Below are positions 25,101-37,200 of a stretch of 64,000 bases of DNA, piece by piece. A program made the position numbers and the translations under genes. This DNA comes from Latrodectus hesperus. Lineage: Eukaryota; Arthropoda; Arachnida; Araneae; Theridiidae. The notes under the pieces are model-generated. The model did not search any database and was not told where the DNA came from. It saw nothing but the letters and a program-made list of their open reading frames with translations. Position 1 is the stretch's first letter, and every line of letters starts with the position of its first letter. Where the stretch lies: positions 89,913-153,912 of the forward strand of contig JAJQOW010000212.1 in assembly GCA_037975125.1 (NCBI GenBank). The letters are read 5' to 3'.

Positions 25101-28100
25101 TGATTTTTGGAAGAATTAAAGTTAAAAACTTTTCAAACCATTTTAGATTGCGTCTCAGTATCGCATTTGAAGAAATATTTAATAGGAAATAATGATAAAT
25201 TGCTGAACTGCAAAAACTTCATTAGTTCATAAATACTTTTACGAAAATTAATATAGCATTGTTTTAGCGCTTAGGAAACAAAAATATTGTTGCGACAAGG
25301 TTTTCCTTTGGTATTTTTAGAAGTAATAATTTTTGAAGAAATAATTTAATAAGATTTTGCATAATTTTTCAAATAAAGTTTCTTGCTCATTGTGTGTAAC
25401 TGTTTTGATGTGTTTTAGCATAAAAGTTGGTCTAGAAGCCAAAAAAAATATTAAAACAGGATATAATAAAAATGTTAGGAATACACCATACACTTTAAAT
25501 GTATGTTAAAAATTGTTTTTTTTCTTCTTTAAAATTTTCTGCTAAATGATTATTCGAATCATCCACATTAAAAAGCACTGTATTATTAAAATGTGCTCTA
25601 TATTATTAAAAACTTCATAAAAGGAAAAGTTGTCGTAAATAAAATTAATTCGCTTAAAGACATGAATGTGAAAGAAAATGCTTGATTTATTATATTAAAA
25701 TTGACTAAAATAATCAAACTGAAATTAAAAGCCTTATAATGTTCATCATCTGATAAATAAATCTGAAATGATACAAGAAGCATATTCAATGTGCAATTCT
25801 TTTGAGTGAAAATTAATATTTTTAAAAATTGACGCATTTCTAAAGAATTCTAAACATTCTAAAATTCATTTGTTCCATAGAGATTGTGTTTCAGTAATAT
25901 ATAATTCGTGATTTATAATTGAATCTTTAAATTTGGTCATACATGTAACTTATGTAAGCAATCATTTCGAACATATGTGGCATTTTTAATATGTTCATAA
26001 TTTTGAAAGTTTTCTTTATATAAAACACTGAAAAAAACTTTTATAAGGAAACTTTTGGCTCAATTATTTATGGTGTTAAAATTGCAGGAATAAAATTCAT
26101 TATAGTTATTATCACAGTTTTCATGGCTGATATGCTCATGCTATAATCGCCCTGTTCATATTTAGTTGGAAATGTGTTCTTTAAAACTGATAATCGTACT
26201 ACGAAATTCAGTTCCGTAAGAATTTTCTAAAATATTTGGAATCTTGTTTATGAAATTTAGATATTTATGTTAATTTTCAAAACCGCAACAAACTTTTTAA
26301 ACAAGAATACTCAGATTAAACTAATGAAACGTGATTTTTATAAAGTTATAATTTTTTGTATTGTTACTGTAAGGAATAGAATCTTTCCATTAAATCTATG
26401 AAAAGTATAATTGATTGAATAAACAAGAAATATGGTAGAATAATGGAGAACAATTTTCATCAAAATGGTAATAAAAAATTAAACAAAGTCCTGTTTCTGT
26501 AATAACTATTTCTTCAAGTTAATTTCAGAGACTGATAGAGCGAACGGGAAATGTAAAGTTATTGTAAAGTAATTTTTTGTAGATAATTCTGTGGCATCAT
26601 AAATGCATAAGAATCAGAAAGGAAAATTTAAACATCACAATCTTTCCAAAACTGTATAACGGACTTTAGTATATATTAGATTATATGCATATTTTATGTT
26701 CTGATTCCGTCAAGTTTTTTAAGCGCACCCTTATGGAAAATGAGAAAAATTGTAAAGCGATATGATAGAATCCTGTAACCCATTTGTATTTAAAACACCT
26801 TAATAATTATGGAATTAAGCTTTCCTCCATATTAAAGTTATGGAACTATAACATTTACATTAGTTTTTTATATTATGCTTAATTTATGTTAAAAACTAGA
26901 ATTTTAAAAGTTCTTTTAAAATTATATATTTTTAGAGTACCACATTTAAAATGACATTAGCGTCTTTTCTTATATTACCGCAAGAGACATGGACACAAAT
27001 GATCCATACCTCTGTTAATAAACCAGAAAGTAAATACATCGCATCACCAATTTCACTTATAAAATATTATATATAAGAAAATTTCTAATTTAAAATTTGG
27101 TAGTTTTATTTAATTTATGTAAATAACAAATGTTTTATACTCATGCGTATAATTTATTCAAGAAATTGATAATTTCAAATTAATGGCTTGTCTGGATGAT
27201 TAGCGTGATATGCATATGTAAAATGACAAGTTATTGCTAATCAAAGTTTTAAATTTTTTTATGAGAGGCTTACAATCAAGCATTCATGTAATTTACATAT
27301 TAAGGACATTGTTTACTAGTATTCATTTAAAAGGGATTTCTGAATTATTAATAAAAAGAGATTTAATTAATAATCATATTTTTTAAATCATTTTTCTTAA
27401 AACATTCATAACTAAAATCTCTAAAAATTAGATTGATTCTCCTAATTGTTCTGTTGTTGATAATGCATACTGTATCTATGAATAATCGGGTATAATTATA
27501 AATGTTGGAAAACATATTACAAACTTAAATAGAATTGATGGAGGTTTAAATCCAAGAAAACAGATTAGTGTAAAATAAACTGTTAATGAATCATAGCTAA
27601 AATTTTGGGGTGCAGTGCAAACTTTAAAATTAAATACAAATTCATTTCTTCAGACGGTTTCACCCAACAATGTAATGCTGCAGAATATGTTGATAAAAAA
27701 ATGTATTAATTTCTGATTTACTTTCGAATAACTGATGCTTACAAGGTTTGCAATTCTGAAGTATGAGCGATGCGAATATACGTCACAAAATAGATAAGAA
27801 ATAATTTTGCCTTCTTATCTTATATGCAGTAAAGGAAACAAATGTTTAAAAAAATCTTCAAAACTAGCTTCTTTATGAAATTACCAGTATAAAATGTATT
27901 AGTATCCGATTGTATTAAACATTGCTTGTTACTCTTGGAGTTTTTACCGGAGTAATTTACAGAGTAATTTACTCTATGTTTTTGAGTAAGTTTCATGGTT
28001 ATGATGTTAATTTATACCACTTGTTACCAAACATCTTATTAGAATTTAAATTAACCTTTTTTTTATATTACATCGTTTAGATTGCATGAGCTCTCTTACA

Positions 28101-28180
28101 CAGCAACGCTCCTCTACAAAGTTAATATCAATATCGTATATCCTTCTTTTTTTTAATTACGTCCTTATATAAGCTCTCTC
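22130..28180. other. AT-rich intergenic part of U1
   Basis: No gene was recognised. An 18-base tandem duplication (CTAAGATTTCATAAGATT) lies at about 22,178-22,213; it is shared with U3 but missing in U2. A plus-strand frame of 90 codons at 24,724-24,996 (with FWDGINYWRNIRRYSQSS) is kept open in U3 at 51,707-51,979 but has no family resemblance I trust. U3 lacks 22.74-23.39 kb and about 26.21-27.16 kb of this stretch. Confidence 0.55.
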
Positions 28181-28192
28181 GAGCATCATAAG

Positions 28193-28318
28193 TCTTGCAG
28201 TCCAATAGAGAAATGAAGCTTCTCCAGGAGAGGATTAGAGAAAAAGACTGCAAGAGAGCGACGAAGGCTGTAACAGATTTAGCGTTATCCAGGGTGCACC
28301 ACGAGGAGGCCTGTTACA
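28193..28318. other. Paired stem-loop element, U1 copy (candidate structured RNA)
   Basis: Two inverted repeats lie within 126 bases. TCTTGCAGTC (28,193-28,202) pairs with GACTGCAAGA (28,246-28,255), enclosing a smaller CTTCTCC/GGAGAGG hairpin. TGTAACAG (28,269-28,276) pairs with CTGTTACA (28,311-28,318). The segment is far richer in GC than its surroundings. A TATATAAG box lies about 20 bases upstream. The plus strand is also open for 61 codons (28,195-28,380, with DCKRATKAV and RVHHEEACY). In U3 all four stem arms are unchanged while substitutions fall outside them. It may be a small structured RNA, a transposon end or a short coding exon. It is not recognisable in U0. Confidence 0.35.
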
Positions 28319-28389
28319 CTACACCCCATATCGTATATCCTAAACATATACCTGATCGAATATTTAGAGTTTTTGTTTAATTAGTGAAT

Positions 28390-31300
28390 AATGCTTGTGA
28401 ATTTAACTATAGAAACTAAATTAAATGTATCACTTATTAAAAACCTAATTGAAATTTTAAAGAAAAGTATTAATGAAAAATATAATTTTTAGGACGAACA
28501 GAAAACACTTTCTGAACGCAAATTATTTTCACGTCTAATAAACAGCGCCATGATTCTAACGCTGTCTGTCCGAAGGTATACGTGGGTATATTTAAAGATA
28601 ATTGTTAAAGTTAAGAGATTTACTTAATTGTGTGCTTAATTTTGTTAATTTACGTAAATTAATTATTGTAGACGAAATTTGCGATTGTAATATTTCTTTC
28701 GTCACATTTTTCGGACTTTGCTAAGATGTTAAACGAAGAAAAACAGCTTCATGCAGTTTTCATATCAAGATCGTAACATATCAAATCATGCCGTTTTTGT
28801 AACTTGAATTAATAGAACTCTTGCAGAATTGATTGCAGAAAAAAATAGGTATAGATAAACCTATACTGTAATGTCATCAATGAAGGCAAGGTGAAAAGTA
28901 TTCTAGATGACTCCTTTCACACATTTAACATTACCTTACGTTAAAGATGAAAACATTCCTGCTACCTAAAAAATTATTATAAATTACACTTCCTGATATA
29001 ATATCAAAGTTGTGCTTCTATATTTAATTTGTCACAGACGACAATAATCTAGAATTATTATAAGTTAATTTTGTAATATTTTACTGATATTTACACAAGA
29101 AAAATCTTATTCTGCTTTTCCATGAAGTTTTTGTCTAAAGTTGAATTAAGGAATGTTGCAAAGAAATCAATCAGTATATCACAAGAAACTACATTCTGAC
29201 TATCTTAAAAGAATCTGTTTCATCCCAAAATTTGAATTAAAGTTAAAAATTAATTTAAAACTTTATTTATACTTATTTTTAAATTTATGGTAAATATGTT
29301 TCTGCAAAAGTATATTCAATTCAATAAAAGAAATTTCAATTGAATAAAAAATAACTACTCATGAAAATTAACTATTCAAGTAAGAAAATGTTATTTTCAT
29401 GCATTTTATGAATTATTTGATACCTTTTCACTTGATATAAGCAGAATAATTCACATAGTGGGGAGGAATGTAGCACTTCCAACATAGCTAGGGTAACAAT
29501 AAATAACTTATCAAGAGTTAATATAATTTCTAACATCATTTTCTTTAAAAATATATACATGTACTCTTTTCAAACGGATGTAGATATCAGAAACAAAGAT
29601 TAATAGTTCCTAAAATCTATATACATGGAACTGCTGGGAAAACCTACAGCTTGTTAATTTATAAATAAGCTAAATTATACGATTTTTTAATTTAATACAA
29701 TGAAAGTGTATATTATACATCAAACATTACTCATTTTGGACATATGGTAGTTTTTATTATATTATAAAATATTAACCTTTATCCACTCAGCCATTTTAAA
29801 TGCGTAAATTAAATGTATGCCTGCTTTGTTAATTCTTAAGCTGTTTTTCGAAATGTTTTCGCATGTTTCTGCAAAAAATTGAAGGTACAAGTAATAATAA
29901 ATAAATAATTAATCGTCACCAAATTTATGAAACAGAATTATGGACACTAGGAACAAAACAACAGCTAAAATTCCTGTTAGCTGTTGTTTTGATTTTGTTG
30001 AGAATTTCCGATATATTCAAATAGGCTATGTGAACAAAGAATGCAATGTGTTTTTAGAAGAGTGTGTCTCGAATTTTAACATAGTCCAATGAAGCTTATT
30101 TAAAAGCTGCTCACCATTCGTCTAAGATGTATGAAACATTAAACGGGAAACGTTATATAAGGAATATTTTTGATGTTTTTAGTATTTTTTATGAGATATT
30201 TGTGAGTACTTTTATGAGTACTAATGAAATGACTTAAAACTGTCACAGTCTAAAGAAAGAAATCTAAAATATTTTTAGCTTCAAGTAAATAAAATTAAGG
30301 TCCTACAAGTTTCAGTTTGTTGCAAAGAACATTTAAATTGAGCAGAAAATTATTTAAAAAACAAAAGAATTATGAAAGTAGATTCGGTACAATTTTCCAG
30401 ATCTTTCAAGCATATAAACAGCTTTCAAAGAAGATGCTACTAATGGTTTGAACTTATATTTTATTATATAATTTAATATAGAAAATACATGATACAGACT
30501 TACTCACATTAAAATGTATTTGTATGACTTTAAAAATATATTTACGGTTGTAAAGTGTAAGTTGTATTCCAAATAGTATGCACTCTATTTTCAACAACAT
30601 TTTAATTGACATTTCTTTTGTTCAGAATATATAAGACAATATGTTACATTTTTTTAAGAATTTAAACGTGTTATTAAAACGACAAAGATTCCATTGTGGT
30701 AGTCACAAGGATAATCATTTGGTCATTCATGCAAAACTATCACAAAAAACACTCTAAATGTGATTAAAATCTTCCAAACTATAAAAATGTCTTGGCGCCC
30801 ATATATATGCATTGAACCGAGAATGATAAATTATATTTGACTTTGACATTAGCATACTAATAATAATATTATGTTCTGTCAGAAATTATATTACATTATA
30901 AAATATACTACCCTGCAAATTGTTATTCTACTCACTATATATTATTCATATTTTGCTAAAGATTTCCATTTATGTGTTTCAAAATTAAGGAATCAGTAAT
31001 GATTAATGTAAAAGCCTTACGAATATTTTACCCAGAATTCCTTTCATCATTTATGGTGAAAATTAATATAGCTCTCTGGTTTAAAGTAATGTCGAATCTT
31101 GGATTTCGGCAATTTTTAATAGGTCATCGAAATTCGACACTAGTACTATACAGGAGTATTCAGTTTACAGAATTTGGGTTATGCATATTATTTCTCCAGA
31201 ATAAAATGTCTGGCCATCTAATCAGAAAATAAACTCCTGGAAAAAAACAGCAGATGGGACTCCTAAGTTAAGGATGACAGGATTCCGTTAAATAAGTTAT

Positions 31301-31440
31301 GAAAAAAATAAAATAAAAGAGAGTTGCTGACTTTTTTTAAAACAAAATTGAAATAAATTCCTGCCAAATGATTCGTGTAAGCATGAATTGACTGTAAGAA
31401 CAAACAAGAACAATTGAAACTGTCAGACACACCAAGATGT
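28390..31440. other. AT-rich intergenic part of U1
   Basis: No gene was recognised. The sequence 29,280-31,130 has close copies in U0 (11,540-13,330) and U3 (55,290-56,990). Short frames at minus 29,560-29,372 and plus 30,972-31,232 are shared between copies with changes, without family resemblance. Confidence 0.55.
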
Positions 31441-31454
31441 CATCTTTGGTCAAA

Positions 31455-31456
31455 TA
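31455..31456. other. Empty TA target site of the U3 transposon
   Basis: The sequence GGTCAAATAGTTAGTGGAG in U1 is the uninterrupted version of the site that holds the DD41D transposon in U3, where it reads GGTCAAATA, element, TAGTTAGTGGAG. It shows the exact ends of the element and the duplicated TA dinucleotide. Confidence 0.9.
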
Positions 31457-31551
31457 GTTAGTGGAGCATAAATGTCTAATAAAGAATCCATGAAATGTTT
31501 TAATCTAATCAATCTTTGGAAAAGTTAGAAGAATTTTAAAGTAAACAAAAA

Positions 31552-32225
31552 TTGTGTTGTTGTTGTTGTTGCTTATCCTCCATGTCTGACGGAGTCAGAC
31601 TAGATCCACGAGTTCGTTGAATGTAAGGAAGTCGAAGACTAAGAGAGGATTGCTAAAGAGATTCTCCCTAGAGAGACCCATGCAATCCAAAAGATGCTCA
31701 GGAGAAGCCTGATGATTTTGGCACTTTTTGCAGGTGACGAAAGTTTTCCTGCCCTCGTTGAAAGTAAGGTACTTAATATGACCGCTAGCAAGTCTTGAGA
31801 GAACAGTCCGGGTACGTCTGTCACACGGGAGGTCAAGGGACAATCCCGGTTTTGATCCCTTGTACCAATTATGGGTGGGGGTGTTTTCCACTCCTCCGAG
31901 ATTTTTGATTTTTCCCGGGAGTATAACTCCAGAAAAGTAAGTGTGGAAGGGGAGTATTTGAAATCCTGTAACCCTCCTTAGCAAGATTATCGGCCATTTC
32001 ATTCCCGTGCAGATTCACATGTGAAGGTATCCATTGCAAGTGAACATTATGATTAAGTGAAATGAGTTTTAATTTAAGCAGGATAGAGTTGCTGATCTTG
32101 TCGCCTACAAGAAGCCAATTACTAAGATGGTGGAGAGAACTACGGCTGTCAGACAAGATCTATAGGTCACCATAATCCTCTTCAGAAAGAATAGCTTCTA
32201 GTCCCAGGTCTATTGCAAAAAAAAA
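31552..32225 (-). mobile_element. 5'-truncated RNase H-bearing LINE tail
   Basis: This is an insertion of about 670 bp on the minus strand. Its 3' end is a short ACA/CAA microsatellite (the GTT repeat at 31,553-31,572), the usual tail of I-type LINEs in arthropods. Its 5' end is truncated inside the RNase H domain. The U3/U4 junction at 58,690-58,710 reads straight through the same site (ACAAAAATAGTGTTG), proving absence there. The A-rich target makes the exact target duplication ambiguous. The protein resembles RNase H-type retroelement proteins abundant in spiders. Confidence 0.85.
31595..32215 (-). pseudogene. LINE RNase H and C-terminal zinc-knuckle, frameshifted
   Basis: Minus-strand order: GLEAIL (likely catalytic Glu), SDSRSSLHHL (catalytic Asp), QWIPSHVNLHGNEMADNLA (His and the last Asp of RNase H type 1), then after a frameshift a segment with PCDRRTRTVLSRLASGH, and the zinc-knuckle CKKCQNHQASPEHLLDC (Cys-x2-Cys-x8-His-x3-Cys). 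RNase H in these elements removes template RNA during target-primed reverse transcription. An in-frame TAG lies at about 32,160, and the frame changes near 31,900-32,000. The N-terminal strand with the first catalytic Asp is missing. It is dead, but only lightly decayed, suggesting a fairly recent insertion. Confidence 0.85.
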
Positions 32226-32239
32226 ATAGTGTTGTAGTT

Positions 32240-32400
32240 ATATTAAATTTCAGTGGAAGTGATGAAGTAGGGAATGTAAATAAAATAGCATCATTCTTAC
32301 ACGAACATTCAATAAGTTTCAAAGAATCTGATTTCATCTCGTATAATTTAACAGACATGGATACATTTGGGCAAGTCAAAAGAAGCATTTAGTTTTATTT
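32240..32400 (+). pseudogene. Exon-like conserved reading frame, U2 copy, frameshifted
   Basis: This matches 13,357-13,556 and 58,679-58,900. The frame reads VVVILNFSGSDEVGN and KIASFLHEHSISF, but 13 bases (the TTAACATTGCTTT of U1) are missing after GACATGGATACA, so it shifts frame before the end. This copy is therefore broken independently of U1. Confidence 0.4.
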
Positions 32401-33210
32401 TTGTCGATGAATAATTAAGAATTACTTTAAATAAATTAATCAAACACTTTTTATACGTATCCAAATAATACCGAGAGCATATTGTGAAATGTATTTTTAA
32501 AATGTTGAAAATTATGACATTTATTTAAGACAAGAATGGGGATGATACTTTGTACAAATGATTAGAAAAAAGACAGAATTTTCTATTATTAAAAGAATTC
32601 TTGAAAAATACAGGTTACGAAAATATATTCACATTAAATTTTATTTTGGTGGTTTTAAATGTCATATTAATGTTAGGAATTGAAATGTTTAATTTTTATT
32701 TAAACATAATAATGACAATAATTTGATACATGATCCTAAATTTATCATTCGAAAGATTCTTTTTTATGACTGAAAATCAATTTATCTGGTTATAATTTTG
32801 ACTTTATTAGACTATAATTTGTGTTATATTTGAATATTTCTAATAGCTAATGGACATATACTTTATATTATAGAACAAATGCTATACGCATTAATAAACA
32901 ATTATTCCTATTTCACATTCATATTTAATTTAATGCAGTTGCTTTCAAAATTCTTATCATCTAATGGGCTTTAGGAAGTACATTGTTAAATGATGAATAC
33001 GCATATTTGCTCAAAAAAGCATACTTATTTTTAAATTTTAGAATTTAAAAATAAATATTTTTGGTTATACAAAATATCTTTATGGACTTATTTGAGCAGG
33101 TATGCGTTTTAAACAATTAATAATATACTTCATTAATTTCATTTAAAGAAGGGAAATGAAAGGAAAATGAGTAGACAGTACAGTTGACAACATTTACTTA
33201 AATTTTTTTA

Positions 33211-33383
33211 TCCTACGTCGGGACAGCGGTCTTATCGGTCACGAGTCCTCTGTCAGCCCAATAAAAATTAGCCTTATTGTGAAAATTGTCGGATAAACAG
33301 TTCATAAGAGAAAGCGCAGGACAGCATGGCAAATGAATAAAGTCCATAAAAGCTCCTGAAGGACACAGGGTAGAGTAGGGCAT
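33211..33383 (-). pseudogene. LINE C-terminal zinc-knuckle remnant, U2 copy
   Basis: A 57-codon open minus-strand frame begins MPYSTLCPSGAFMDFIH and contains NFYWADRGLV. The His of the zinc-knuckle is kept but the first Cys is Ser. It is the copy of 14,342-14,514; U1 and U2 have lost the zinc site by different changes. Confidence 0.6.
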
Positions 33384-34208
33384 GTTTACATTTACTTAAA
33401 TTTAAAAATATTTTCACTAAGTATGCTACTCTTACGTTAATTTGTTGATTGTAAAATTTTCTTTTCATTATCATTCAAAACAGGAAACTAAATATTTTCC
33501 ACATAATATTAAAAAATATGAATTCATTTCATTTGTTTTGCATGCATAGTATGTAAAACGAACAAATTTTTTTTTCAAAATAAAAATGTTTAGATAATTT
33601 ATTTTAATAAATAAATATCGATATTACACACATGTCCCTGTATTTATACTTAAAATAACTTAATAGATAAATTTCAGGTACAAGTATTTCAAGAATGTAA
33701 TTTTTGAATTTAATGTTTTTTATTATAAAGTTTTCCTATGGATTTTCATGTAAAAGTTAAAAATATATAAGACGTTCTCAATAATTAGCATTCGAATCTA
33801 ATTTTTGCTCTTATTTTAACAAACTAATCAATGAGTGATATTAAATTTTATTTAAATATAGTTTTTCACGAATTTCTAATTTTACATTGGTAAACGAGGA
33901 CGGTTTATTCGATTATGATATATTCGATATCATGTCAACAAATATTTAAAAAAATACAATTTATTAGAAGCTTTTGAATTTTCTCATAAAGTGTAGGTAA
34001 GAGGTAGGTGAAATGAATGGTATGGTAATGGTACATATATTAAATTATATTTTGTTTCCTTTTCACATTAGGAGAAAAATTTTACTTAAAATTAATTTAT
34101 ACAAAAATCAAGTGCCTTTAATTTTGAATATTCTAATCTCATACAGAAATGACTGTAAATATAAATAGTTATAAAGCAATAAACTAAATACTGAATACTT
34201 ATTATCCC

Positions 34209-34235
34209 GTGTGTTTGTGTGTGTGTGTGTGTGTG
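34209..34235. repeat. (GT)n microsatellite, U2 copy
   Basis: This is the counterpart of 15,349-15,373, one dinucleotide longer, inside otherwise nearly identical sequence. Confidence 0.9.
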
Positions 34236-37200
34236 AAGATTGGAGAATTTATTTACTTTGTCTTGTGTGGTAAAATTACTTTAAGGTTCTTCTGCTCCCA
34301 CTTCTCTTTTACATATAGATACACAAGTGAGTACTGTAAAATGTATAATAATAATAAGTATTTAACATTTGATTTCTGTATATTTTTACTATATTATTTT
34401 AGGCAACAATATAGTTAAAAATAATGATTCAAAAGGGTTGTTTTCTACTATTATGCAGTTGGTGCCAACATCAAAAATAACAGAAAATTAAATTATAGAT
34501 ATAAACCTAGAGCCCATAAGCTTATGGCTGATATATTTCTTGAGTACCAATAAACACAGCCATTAAATTAATCTCAATAATTTAGCAATAAAATATGAAT
34601 GTTATGTGGATAATTCGATAAATACAAGTCCAAGAGTTTCTCCTGCAAACAAATGTAGATCTTGTTTTTTAAAACAAAATCTCCATAATAAAAAGAGAAC
34701 AACATTGAACAAACACCATAACTACGTTAAAAAGTATTTTAATAAAAAAATTTCTTATTTAAATTTTGGTAGTTATATAGAATTCATAAAAATAGAACAT
34801 GTTTTGCTTGAAAGTTGAGACCAGGAAATATTCCGATTCGCATCATCTATAGATTCCTGGTGCATTATGCATTAAACATTAAAATAATTGCTGAAGAAAA
34901 CTTCATTCCTTTTTTCCTGAATTTCACCTAATCATGCTTTTAATGCTTACGAATAGATTCTGGACTTCAAAAATTGGAAACATATTTCTGATATTAATAA
35001 AATGAAGTGAAACACCTAAGTTTCTTATATGTCAGAATGGTGATGGATGAATTTTTGGTAAATTGTACATTAAAATTTGGAGTATTTGTGCTATGTTTAA
35101 AGATATATGGAAACTCATTTCTCTTGAAATGTTGACTATATATTGAAACTGACTGCCGATAATGATATGATGAAATACCATAAATAGGGTTTGAAATTTT
35201 GAACTAAAAAGTATCAATGTTGAATGCAAGGCTTGCGACAAATATTTAGTGTCCACATCACAGTATATATTATTTTAGATCTATTTGTTTACTCTTGCTT
35301 TAAAAATATTCAATTGTAAAATACTTTTAGCATTAGAATCATTATGGCGAGAGATATACTAATAGCTAAAAACAAAGACACCAATATATGGTGTTGGAAT
35401 TTTTGGTAAATTGTTATAAAGAGAAGAGCAAATATTAAGTAGAACATTAGCAATTTTTAAACATTAAAATTTTGTTAAGCATGGCAATTTTGTTGAATGT
35501 TAAATATGCTGTTTGAAGTAGTTACTTTACAGGCATTTATTTTTATTTTTTAAATGCATATATAAATGTGTGAAGCATTAAAGAAATAAAAACATTAATT
35601 AATCTATTAATTACTTTTTACGTATATTAAATATATGTACAGTAAACGTTTCTATCTATTTCTTAATCCTCTTCGAAATTTAGTTCCAATTTTTTGAACG
35701 TTCAAATTTGAAATTTTAGTTTTCCTTTAACGTTTACAGCAAACGCTATAAATAATCGCAAGTATATAACTTCATAAAAATACAGATCTAGTGTATTCTT
35801 ACTTTGAAAACGATATTTCTGTAAACATTTAATTTAAAGACTTCGAATTTTTATTTAATACTTTACGCTGTTTGGCTTAAATTGTTTTCTTTCTTTCTAA
35901 TAATTCTGATTTCGAACATAACAAATGTCTTTCCCAAATGACAGACAGATCAATGATTCCCTCAATATTTTTAGGATTATTACAAAATCTACATGGAGCG
36001 GTAAAAAATGAAAATAAATACTTTGTTTGAGCTTCAAAATAATATTATCGTTTCCCATTTCAAGATGAATAATGATATACTTTCCCTTAAAAAGAATAAA
36101 AAATGAGAGGTGTGCATACAATAATACAGAAAACCAAAAAGTTTACTTTTACTCTCATTTTAGACAAAAATAAAATTATAGAAACATATTTACATTTCTT
36201 TTGCTATATTGTTCAACATTAAATCTGCTGTAAGATTGTAAATGTCTAAAAATGGTTTTGTCATTTGATTCAGATAAATTCTTTTAATGTTCTTCCAATA
36301 ATATAAGTAATGTTCTTTTATACAGTAAAACTAACGAGTATAATAGGATAAGAAATTAAGATTTTTCAAAATTATTAAAGGAAATTAGTGAGGAACTAAC
36401 AATTAATGATAATTAACATAACATTCTGTTAATACCGACATACTTTCAACATTTCTTGGTAAAACTTAATATTATTTGCCTTGATGTACACATGCATTAA
36501 AGGCTTCATAGTGAAAGCAAAATTTCAGCATGTAGTACTACGGTAAAAATGAAATGCATGTGTTATTTCTTTGTAGCATATGAAACAGAACAAAAATAAT
36601 TATATTCACGTATTTATTTAAAAATAATAAAGCAAGTAAAAGAAAAAAATCGTAATTTCTAATTTAATTATTTATTTTAACGAAAACCTTTACTGCCTTT
36701 CAGATGATTAATGATATTTATAACTTAATGTTTCTTAAAAATTATAAACAATATTTGCTATTTCTCATTCCTAATTTTTTGTGCATGGCTTTTATGATTC
36801 TATTTGGTGCATTTAAAAAATATAAATTTATCATGGATGATTTTATTCTTTGAGCAGTTTCATTCATTTTTTCAATGAATGAACCATTTGATTCAATATA
36901 ATGTTTATTTAAGCTACGAACAAATTTAGAAACGCACGGTATATTATTAAGGATTGTTCTGATATATCTTTGGTTATTATTTGTAACAAGACTGAGCCTT
37001 ATCAAGATATAGCACATGTGTTGGAATATTAATCCGATAAGAGATTTGCTTTCATGAAAGAGAGGCATAATAATGTACATTGGACAAACATTAATTTTTA
37101 ATGTCTGTTTGCTTCACAATTCGATTAAAATTAGATTAATATATTATGTAATAAATTACGCGTTCTTTATATTTATTTAATTTTATGTCTTTTTTGCCAA

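Larger units (their letters stand above)
13350..32240 (+). repeat. Segmental duplication copy U1 (full unit, about 18.9 kb)
   Basis: This is the only complete unit in the window and the reference for the others. U2 repeats it from 32,240, and U4 repeats its beginning from 58,679. The offset to U2 is 18,850 near 15.36 kb and exactly 18,862 from about 16.2 to 19.4 kb with no net indels. Identity there is about 99 % by eye but nearer 94-95 % in 13.4-15.1 kb and about 90 % around 21.3-21.5 kb. Its second part (20.04-32.2 kb) is repeated in U3 with two deletions there. It holds old retroelement scraps, a SINE, a conserved stem-loop and a LINE tail, and no recognisable complete gene. Confidence 0.93.

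Noticed and set aside
28269..28318. U1 or other spliceosomal RNA suggested by TTATCCAGGGTGCAC
   Set aside because: The rest of the segment lacks the conserved 5' end, Sm site and overall fold of known spliceosomal RNAs.
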